Below the pieces are notes generated by a model. It was not told the DNA's origin. It did no database searches and worked only from the letters and a program-made list of their open reading frames with translations. A program made the translations under genes and the position numbers. Positions 11,930 through 20,700 of a stretch of DNA of 35,454 nt are shown here, piece by piece. Source of the stretch: Schoenoplectus triqueter (Eukaryota > Streptophyta > Magnoliopsida > Poales > Cyperaceae); assembly GCA_964058805.1 (NCBI GenBank), contig CAXKVV010001705.1, positions 1 through 35,454 on the forward strand. Direction: 5' to 3'. Numbering within the stretch: the first letter of the stretch is position 1; the number at the start of each line of letters is the position of its first letter.

Positions 11930-13145
11930 GCATCAGTCGAAAAGAGTGGAGACTCCTTAGCATATGTACTAAATGCAGATGATTCATTTTTTTTTTTGCA
12001 ACCTTCTATAAGACAATTTCAAATTCTTAAATGTTCTTTCATTAATATTTCAAAGGGATACAATTTCTTTTAAATTCCTCATTAACTTCGTTTCCACAAT
12101 GGGTCATAGATAAAATTGATAAAAGTCGTAGGAATTTGTTTTGGAATGGAATGGATGAACAAAGCAAAAAAAAATCCATCTAGTTAAGTGGGGACATTGT
12201 GCAGACAAAAAATAAAGAGGAATGAGTATAATACACTTATGGATAATTGATCAATCCATGTTTGCAAAATTGTTATGGAAATGAGTAAATCACAAAATTC
12301 TTTATCGAAGTAAATTAACTATGCATACACATTTAAGAGAATGGTTTTCAGCAAATTCCTTGTAATTTTGGAAAAATATTCATTCCATTGCAATTCTCTT
12401 CGAAAATAGATGTCAAATTGAAATAGAGTTAGGCAAGTGAATTGTGTTTTGGTATTTTTATTGGGGACACGACATTATAAAATTTAAATTGCTAATACTC
12501 TTTTCTTTTACAATAGTTTCAGATATATCACTGTATGATTTTATTACCTTCTTTAATTCTAATCACTCAACTCTTTTTTATGCATGGTATGTCTTCTATT
12601 GCTTGTCAATTATTTACTTATTTAACTCAAATTATATCAACACTATTCTTAAATCATCTGTCATGATAAAACCAATTTGGTCTCTTACTTCTAGTAATTC
12701 ATTCCTCGGCAAATCTTTTCACTCCTTCGTTCTGTACTCTCCATCTCCTAAATCATAATTTCTCATGTATGGTCAATTAAAGCTCCGCCAAGAATCATTA
12801 TCTTCTCTTGGTTAATGGTTAAAAATTCCATTTTAATTATAGAAAACCTTAATAAAAAGGTGCAATTAGTGAGCATTTGTCACCTATGAAGACGAGCGCA
12901 AGAAACTGCCTATAATCTCTTCAATAAATGCTCATTCTTTCTAAATCTATAGCTAAAGTTTCAAAGAAAATTTAAACAGCCGACTCTTTCAACTATATAT
13001 CTACACAGGATGGATTGTTATTGCCATTAAAAAACAAATTCAATGTCTTAGAAATTTTAATGATCGCATCATTCGTTCTCTAGTGTGAATGCTGCACCTC
13101 GATATTTACAAGACACTCGAAACGTATTCTTGAATTGCTACGTAA
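11930..13145 (+). pseudogene. LINE (L1-type) reverse transcriptase relic, C-terminal half
   Basis: Translated fragments follow the order of a plant L1-type ORF2. First comes a degenerate catalytic box (NADDSFFF, ancestral YADD) with PSIRQFQILKCSFINISKG after it, near 11970-12060. Next are IDKSRRNLFWNGMDEQSKK (about 12113), WIIDQSMFAKLLWK, HLREWF and KPIWSLTSSNSF (up to 12765). Last is a zf-RVT-like part with IKAPPRIIIFSWLM and CHLCKTSA (about 12770-12910). Frameshifts, a deletion after the catalytic box and stops at former tryptophan codons make it dead. It is cut off just before the Helitron at 13152. Such proteins reverse-transcribe LINE RNA at the target site. Confidence 0.75.
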
Positions 13146-13151
13146 AATCTA

Positions 13152-13536
13152 TCTATATTATTATATAAATCATCTATGAATTGGAGGGTATTTTTTTTTT
13201 ATACCAAATTTATCTCTCAATTAGACGGATAATATTTATTTTTAGTTAATCGAACGTATGTAATCGCGTCCATTGATCCTTTATTTCTCTCCATTTCTTT
13301 TCTCATTTATACTGTTATTTTCATAATATAGTTTTTTTTTATTTAGCAACCTTGTGCATGTTTGATAAGAAATTAATGGTGATAAGATATATTGGAATAA
13401 TTCAGTTTTCTTATCATAAATCCATAAATAATTAACTCATACTGTGTAGAAAATCTCATCAATATGAATTTTTTATCTTATAATGTTTTAATGTTTAAAT
13501 AAAAGAGTTTGTTGTAACACACGGGTATATAGCTAG
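13152..13536 (+). mobile_element. Short non-autonomous Helitron, copy 1
   Basis: It begins TCTATATTATTATATAAATC after a host A and ends ACGGGTATATAGCTAG before a host T. This matches the Helitron rule of TC...CTRR inserted between A and T without target duplication. It has no coding capacity (385 bp). A second copy at 14345-14743 is similar over nearly its whole length, which fixes both boundaries. Confidence 0.8.
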
Positions 13537-13792
13537 TATGCTTTAATTTGGAACTATATTAATTTTTCCCAAAGTGTAATTAGAAGTACTGATATTACAG
13601 CTCTTGAATGTAAAGATTTAAATAAGATATTTTTGCGGATTGCATCTTAATTTCTCGAATAATTAGTTTTGCTATACACTATTAATTGGCCAATGTGTTA
13701 CACAATTAATTTATTGTCTGATTTGTCACACTCGAATAATATTCCAGAAACATGAACAAATCGATAAGTATAACAAATTCAAACCTTATATA
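13537..13792. other. Spacer between mobile elements
   Basis: AT-rich spacer without a gene or a feature I recognise. Confidence 0.4.
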
Positions 13793-14189
13793 TAGAGCAA
13801 ATCTACGGTGTTCTTAAGCACACGGAATGCCTCCGTGAGTTTAACTTAAAAAATATATCAAATGATCTCTAAATTTTAATTTTTCATTCTCATTAAATTC
13901 TTCATATTGAAATCTTATAGGGTACCAAAATTTGGGATGTTTAAAGTTTTCTAAGTCACTCTTTTAAAATTTTCAAAATAATGTACAAACATTAAATATT
14001 TTATTATTATTTTTAGACTTGATTTTAAAAAATTTAAAACATTGACTTAGAAAACTCAAAATATCCTAAATTTTTGTACACCAAGAGATTTCAATATGAA
14101 AAAATTAATGAGAGTGAAAAATTAAAATTTAGAGATCATTTGATATATTTTTTGAGCTAAGGGCTTAAGAACACCGTATATTTGCTCTA
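13793..14189. mobile_element. Palindromic MITE, family A, copy 1
   Basis: The arms start TAGAGCAAATCTACGGTGTT and end with the complement of TAGAGCAAATATACGGTGTT. Inverted similarity extends through the whole ~400 bp, including TTCTTAAG, ATCAAATGATC and TCTCATTAA words. The centre is AT-rich and there is no coding capacity. The flanks are TATA, consistent with a TA-type target that cannot be resolved. A related palindrome lies at 32172-32531 and half of one at 14206-14350. Confidence 0.75.
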
Positions 14190-14205
14190 TATTATATATA
14201 TATAT

Positions 14206-14350
14206 ATATAGTGAATATATCGTAAGCTTAAACTCGCGGAGATCTTCTATGAACTTAACTCAAAAAGTACATCAAATCATCTTTAAATTTTAATTTATCA
14301 TACTCATTAAAAATTTTATTTGAAAGTCTTGTGGGATGTAAAAATTTAAA
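14206..14350. mobile_element. Half copy of the family A MITE
   Basis: Matches the left arm of the 13793 and 32172 palindromes: AACTCAAAAAGTACATCAAA, then AATTTTAATTTATCAT and GTGGGATGTAAAAATTTAAA. Similarity stops at about 14350, where the second Helitron takes over, so the right half is missing. Confidence 0.6.
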
Positions 14351-14743
14351 CTATTATATAAAACATCTAAGAATTAGAGAGTCATTTTTTATCATGATAT
14401 TTTTTTATTATTCCAATTTTATCTCTCAATTAGACGGATAATATTTATTTTTAGTTGATCGAACGTATGTAATCGCGTCCATTGATCCCTTTTCTCTCTC
14501 CATTTCTTTCTCATCTATACTGTCATTTTCATAATATAGTTATTTTTATTTAGCAACATTGTGCATGTTTGGTAAGAAATTAATGATGACAATATATATT
14601 GGAATAATTTACTTTTCTTATCATAAACCCATGAATCATTAACTCATACTGTGTAGAAAATCTCATCAATGTGAATTTTTTATCTTATAATATTTTAATA
14701 TTTAAATAAAATAGTTTGTTGCAACGCGTGGGTATATAACTAG
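14345..14743 (+). mobile_element. Short non-autonomous Helitron, copy 2
   Basis: Similar to copy 1 over nearly its entire length, for example the shared ATCTCTCAATTAGACGG, AATCGCGTCCATTGATCC and CATACTGTGTAGAAAATCTC. It ends GCGTGGGTATATAACTAG before T. The expected TC start is not conserved; the first bases instead continue the half MITE, so the 5' limit is uncertain by a few bases. Non-coding, ~400 bp. Confidence 0.75.
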
Positions 14744-16140
14744 TATCTTTAAAATTGTAGTCTTTCTAAAAAGTGTATTTTTTTTAAAAAAAAATTCTTT
14801 GTTTATTTTAAGTTTTTTTTTTCAAATTCCAAATCTCTTTGGGACAATTTTAAAACGGTACTTTATATTTTATTAACAATTTAATATTTTTTTTTGTAAA
14901 AGTAGAGGCTTTGACCTGTCTTTTACTAAAACAAATCTTCCCTAATTTCAAAACTTTGATGGCACGGGCGTTAATGAAGTTTGAAGTTTCCATGAAATGG
15001 CATCCTGCGACGGAAATTTTTAGTACTGTCAAGATTACGAAATCCAATTGTGGCCCCAACTTTCAACCCCCACCCCAACCAAAAAGAAGAAAAGAAAAGA
15101 AAAACATCGCTGTGACCAACAGCGTATACCGGAATGTACATATTACGCAAAAATTAGTAATTGGCCAACTTCAACTTCTGTTTAATTATTGTTACTGTCC
15201 AACAAATGAAGAACTTGCAAACTAAACTTCCTGCATTAACTCACAAGGCTGCCGTCTAGGAGTTTCCTCTCATAGCTAGATTTGTTTTTGTGGTAATAAT
15301 TGCAAGGTGTTAGAGACGGCGAAATCCCCTCCACTTTTCTATTAACTAAGCCCAAACAATATAGTTCTTAAATAAATAATTAATAATATAATATTTTACA
15401 TTAAAATAAATTTAGACACAATATTTTTAATATTAATTAATTATAATAATTGCTATAATAATACATAATAATCTATAAAAGATCATATTAAAAAATTAGA
15501 TCATTTTAAGAATTTAGTTTCACATTAATTACATTACGCACATTATTTTAATGAGGAGAGAAAAATTATTTTATATAAACCATTAAATTGAAAAAGATAA
15601 AAAAATTCAAACAAAATTAATGGTAAAAAAAATTAATAATGTGACATGCTTAAAAAGCTTGAAAGCTTTAACCCTATTAAGAATTGAGATAAACAAAAAT
15701 GTCTCCCGAGGTTTGAACTTTTGATGAATCCATGAGTTTTTCTAATAGTAACAGTATTATAAATTTTCATGGTCATGTACGATTTGATACAAGCTTAGCT
15801 AGTTTTGATCAGCTTCTAAGAGTGACCTAGTAACGAGCATCTTTCTAATCCGTATGGGCAAAACAATAATTTCATCCAGGACAATTATGTAGGCCATTCA
15901 TGGTTTCCCCATGCATAGAAACAAAAGAAGTAGATTCACGAGCAGAAAGCAACAAAGTACCGATGCTCAAACTTTCCTTTACATGTTACCTCTATCCTTT
16001 TCTATAAAGAATCCTTGCTCCCTCACCAACATTTTTTTTTTAATAAAAGAAGAAGAATAACTACATTTGGTCTTTTGCACTAACATACATTGCATGCCCC
16101 TGACAATCGGCTTATCCTCTTAAAAATAACAACTACCCAT
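14744..16140. other. Intergenic stretch upstream of the DUF1677 gene
   Basis: No coding region is supported. The plus-strand frame at 14911-15225 shows no domain and ends in low-complexity lysine and proline. 15350-15660 is very AT-rich. The last few hundred bases should hold the promoter of the next gene. Confidence 0.35.
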
Positions 16141-16151
16141 GTTACCCCTCC

Positions 16152-16159
16152 TATATATT
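16152..16159 (+). promoter_or_regulatory. Probable TATA box of the DUF1677 gene
   Basis: TATATATT in a CCTCC-TATATATT-CACTCATC context, about 82-89 bases before the start codon. This implies a short purine-rich leader (AAAGGAGAAAGAAAGAGC). Position and flanks fit a plant core promoter; not proven. Confidence 0.6.
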
Positions 16160-16240
16160 TCACTCATCATCCATATCTATAAAATCAAACATGCATTGAA
16201 AGATAAAGGAGAAAGAAAGAGCTAGAAACCAAGAAGAGAA

Positions 16241-16555
16241 ATGGAATATGATCATGAAATAGTGAAAGTTGCTAAGTGTGAGTGCTGTGGTATATGGGAA
16301 GAATGCACTGTGGATTATATAGGTTGTATCAAAGAGCAATTTGGTGGGGCTTGGGTGTGTGGTTTGTGCTCAGAAGCAATTAAAGAGGAGCAAAGACGGC
16401 TTGGAGTTGAGCTCGAAGTGGCTGTGCGGCTCCATGCCAAGTTCAGAGAAGCGACAAACATTGATCCAACTATGCAGATTGCTCGTTCTTTCCTCCATTT
16501 GCTGAAGAAGATGGCCTTGTCTCGCAAATCGATCTCTCAGCCTTTGTTGCCTTAG
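16241..16555 (+). CDS. DUF1677 family protein (plant-specific, Cys-rich)
   Basis: A single-exon gene of 104 residues. The N-terminal half holds the family's cysteine pattern: C13-E-C15-C16-G, E20-E21-C22-T, then a Y-I segment, G35-G36-x-W38 and C40-G-L-C43, followed by a charged EAIKEEQ helix. The CxCCG and CGLC pairs look like a small metal-binding fold, but the biochemical role of DUF1677 proteins is not established. The variable C-terminal tail is basic and serine-rich. The ATG is the first in the inferred transcript, with a purine-rich leader and a TATA box at 16152. Length is somewhat short but normal for the family. No signal peptide or membrane segment is visible. It converges with the annexin gene downstream. 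No breaks are seen, so it is probably a working gene. Confidence 0.9.
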   Translation: MEYDHEIVKVAKCECCGIWEECTVDYIGCIKEQFGGAWVCGLCSEAIKEEQRRLGVELEVAVRLHAKFREATNIDPTMQIARSFLHLLKKMALSRKSISQPLLP

Positions 16556-17794
16556 GGCACACAGGTGGAGTTTCTAACTACTAGGGGTACCAGTTGGCAG
16601 CTGGCAAGGTGTGTTGGTAATTAGTTGTAGCGTGTTTTTGCTTAATGTTGTGTATCCTTTTTTGTTATGCAATGCAATATTAACTTGATGGAATTTCTTG
16701 ACGACTTAATAATCATTTAGCTGTTGGCTGGCTTCGCATATATACCTAGTTTCTATTTTGAATGATTGTAATATGGTAGTTATAAAGCAAATATAAGTTT
16801 TTTTTTAAATTAAATCAATAATTGTTTCTGATGATCATCATTTACACAAAGATCAATATCTCGTAAAACAAAAATAAAAATTCTGAAGAAAAAAAAAATT
16901 GGAAAGAAAAAAATCGAAATCACTCGTGGTTTATCTATTTCAGTCCAAAATGGGCCATAAATACTACCGTACGTATAAAGAGGCATCTTTATTTTGTTGT
17001 TTTTTTAGTTCCCACTTAGCATGGTACATGTATCGTGTAGAAGTCATGGAAGATCACAGCGTTAATGTAATAACTTTCTTCATCGTTGCCAATTTTACTT
17101 TACTTTCAGTAAAACAAACTAGCTTGCTTCATTATACAATAGGAGAATTCTGAATAAAATAGTTAATTTCCAGACATTAAGAAAAATAATTGAAACGGAA
17201 CTGAGATCCTCCAAAATAAAAACAGAGTATGAGGACAAGGGGACCTCAACAAAGAACAGCAGCATAACTCCAATGGAGGGAACAATACACCGATTTAGAA
17301 CAGAGAAGACAAAATTAATTACATTTCATCTTTCAAGATATGACAATAGACAAGGTGGTCCAGTAGGAAGAGTTTTCTATCTTCTAGCACTAGCAGAAAC
17401 GACCAAGAAAAGAACAGTGTATTGCTACGAATTGTGTGCCATCAAATCCTGTCTTTACTCCATAGGAAATTGACGAAAACTTTTTCACAATTAGTCTTCC
17501 CAAAGTAAGAGAACATTAGAACTTACACATCGGCTTGATACAAGCAATACCATCTGTCATGTCACACAAATATGAAAGGGAAATCATTAGATGTATTCTT
17601 ACAATCAAGCTCCCATAACTGAGCGCAGACACCTAACACACAGCAACATCATCAAATGTTTTCGGGAAATAAAAAAAATTACATCTTTCAGATACCAGCA
17701 CCAAACCGCAGATTACAAACTAGAACAATTCACAGCTTACTACAAACAACATAGGTAAAAACTACACAAATGAGGTTAAACCATAACACACAAG
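16556..17794. other. Convergent intergenic region with 3' UTRs
   Basis: Stop codons of the DUF1677 gene (plus) and the annexin gene (minus) face each other here. The first ~150 bases, with AATGCAATATT near 16670, probably hold the 3' UTR of the former. 17650-17794 on the minus strand reads as a T-rich 3' UTR for annexin. The open frames at 16899-17153 and 17273-17473 have no recognisable domain. Confidence 0.4.
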
Positions 17795-20700
17795 CTATGA
17801 CCCTACAAGGGATTCAAGAAAGGTACGGTAGTGGCCAGATGTCTCTGAATGAATAGCTGCAACCAATGTTTTATGGTATTTCTTGTGATATGCAGCCTTT
17901 ATGTACTGCATATCCATCTCAGCTCGTGTGACTACCACCCTGATTAGTGTTGTATCATTTGTGCCGAGCCCCTTCATTGCTTTATGCAGTACCTGAAAAA
18001 ACACCAATTTGAAAATATTTTTCTGGTTTTTAAAGTTTGCAAAAGCCCCAATTAAATTATACAGTGAAATATAGGGTTTTTGGACACAGAAGAAAATACT
18101 ATGGTTTCAGACATTCTGCAATCAATAGTGGAGGTTAATTATAAAGTGTAGTAAGGATTGCCATATGAAAATTAATACTATCTGATGATAAGCCTCCGCT
18201 CCTTACCAGAATGGTCAGGCATGTTATAATATGAAATATCTCGGTGGAGGGAAGAGAGAACAATTCTGAAATTTCTTTCTATTCAAACTATATCTTCTAT
18301 TTCTCTTACACTATTTTCTTCTCTCTTGCCTTCTTACAACAGAATACAAATCTATTTATAGCCTTAGAAATGACTCTTAAAATTCATAATAAAAGCATAT
18401 AATAAAAACAGAATTCTAAACAGCACCCTTTCAGCTGACCTCTGTCTACTAAAATAACCATAACTTTCTGTAAGGAACTCCAAACGACTTGAAATTAGAA
18501 CCATTGGAAACTAGACTTCAATAGCTTTCCATCCATAGGTCATACACTAAATTCCATGTCCATTTGCCCCTTCAAATACTGTCATTAATCAGCCTTAAAA
18601 TTCTGACAAAGTGCTGAAGCCAAAGAGTCTCCCTTTATTTCCTAATTTATTTAACTTTAATACTAAAATTAAGTTTATCTTTCAACAAAACTACCCCATA
18701 AACTTAATTCTTTTCTTTCTTGCATCCGTACGATCTACTCCTTCAAACTTAGAGAATTTTGTACCGAGTTCCATCGGTATTGCTACTGAATTACACTCTT
18801 TCATCTTGTTCTTCTTTTTACCCGTGTCACTCAAACCTGATCCATTGTCAATCTGATTACCATTACCAGATTTCAAATTCACCGTCACATCTTTTGCACT
18901 ATTTTTCTCATGTCGAGGCTCATTCTCTGTCATTTTACTCTCCACTACTTCTTCCTTTGCATCTCCATTCTCACATTCTTGTTTGACATTATTATTTGAT
19001 TCTTTCTTTTTGCACCTATGAAGAGACTCTTCTTCCTCCACTTTTGGCTTCTCAATTTCTACATCTAACACGGGATTTGCTTTCTCAGGTATTTCTCGGA
19101 CTTTTTCTACAGTCACCACCTCCTTAAGCTGAGAACTCAACTCAACTATCTTTTCTTCAGCCTTTGACTGACAGGCCCATAGCTCATCATTCTTTTGTGT
19201 TATACTCTGCAACTTATTTTCCTTGTCCAACAACCTCTCCTTCAATTGCAAGCTCTTTGTTCTTGCCTCTTCCATTGCCTTACTTGTCGCTTTTACTTGC
19301 AACTCTGTTTGATGCAACTTCTCCAACAGCTGCTCCTTCTCCTCAAATTGTTGAATGGCTGAGGCAAGAGATTCCGTCTTGCACTTCTCTGATTCATGCA
19401 CCTCCTCAAGTCGGATCTTCTGTTCATCTGCTTTTCTCCTCCAATCATCCACCAAACTGGAAAACTGCTCAATTTTCTCCATGTTGACATGCAAACACCT
19501 TTCTTGCACATTTCTTAAGTTCAATTTGAACATTCGATTCTTGGTCATCTCTACACGTGCAACCAATCGGTCTTTTTTATCCTTCAAATGCAACATCCGG
19601 TCTTTCATGAAAACCGAATATCCCTTCTCTAATAGTTGCCTCATGCTAAGTATATTACTCTTCAAATCAGGAACATGATAAACATCCTCAATCGATCCTT
19701 CTTTACCATCCTTTTGAGAAAAATAAATTTTACCTCGGCCCTTTACTCGAACCTTCGATGCGTCTCCAAATGACACATGACCATCTTCTACCTCTTGCAT
19801 CTCTGCAAATAAATGTTTGTGTCCGCACATGTGATTACTAGCGCCTGTATCGAGATACCACACCGTGTCGCTGTCGGGAATGGTATTTTTATAGGCCATC
19901 ATGATAACACCATCTTCTTTTGTCTCCTCTTCTGCGACTAAATTCGCGTTTTCTTCTACCTTTTTCTCGAAATAACACTCTTTTGCATAGTGTCCATACT
20001 TACCGCAATTATAGCACTCCGCATTTGATTTGCACTGTTTTGCGTAGTGCCCATGCTTGCCACAATTGTAGCACTCAACATTTGAATGATTTGACATGCC
20101 GCCTCTCCCACGATCACGTCCTCGACCATACCAATTCTGTTGGTTCGACTCATCCTTTTCTTCATAACTGTTTTCACGTCCACGGCCTTCACCGTGACCA
20201 AAACTACGACCTCCACGGTCGCGCCCTCTACCACGAAAATTTTGAGAATAGAGTATCTTTTCATCTTTGATTGACGCATTGGTTTGAAGTGCTTGCTCGA
20301 GTGTCTCCTCTCTTTTTTTTTTCTTACGTTGTTCATGTGCCTCTAGCGACCCAGCGAGATCGTCGATAGTTAGCTCCTCCAAGTCCTTCGACTCTTCGAT
20401 GGCGCACACAACATTCTCAAAATTTTCGGTTAGCGACCGCAAAATTTTCTCCACGACCCTCGAGTCCTTTAGAGTTTCACCGTTGCACTTGAGCTGATTT
20501 ACCACGGTTTGCACACGCGTGATGTAGTCGGATACACCTTCCGACTCCTTCATCTTCATACCCTCCAATTCACCGCGTAGAGTTTGGAGTCTTACTTGCT
20601 TTACTCGGTCGGCCCCCCTGAAGACTTTTTGCAACGTATCCCATGCTTCCTTCGAAGTTGTTGCACCGGCAATTTTCTCGAAACCCGACTCATCCACCGC

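Noticed and set aside
14911..15225. 104-residue plus-strand frame
   Set aside because: No domain; part is lysine/proline low complexity; lies in an intergenic AT-rich area.
16315..16527. Minus-strand frame opposite the DUF1677 gene
   Set aside because: Antisense shadow of a well-conserved sense protein.
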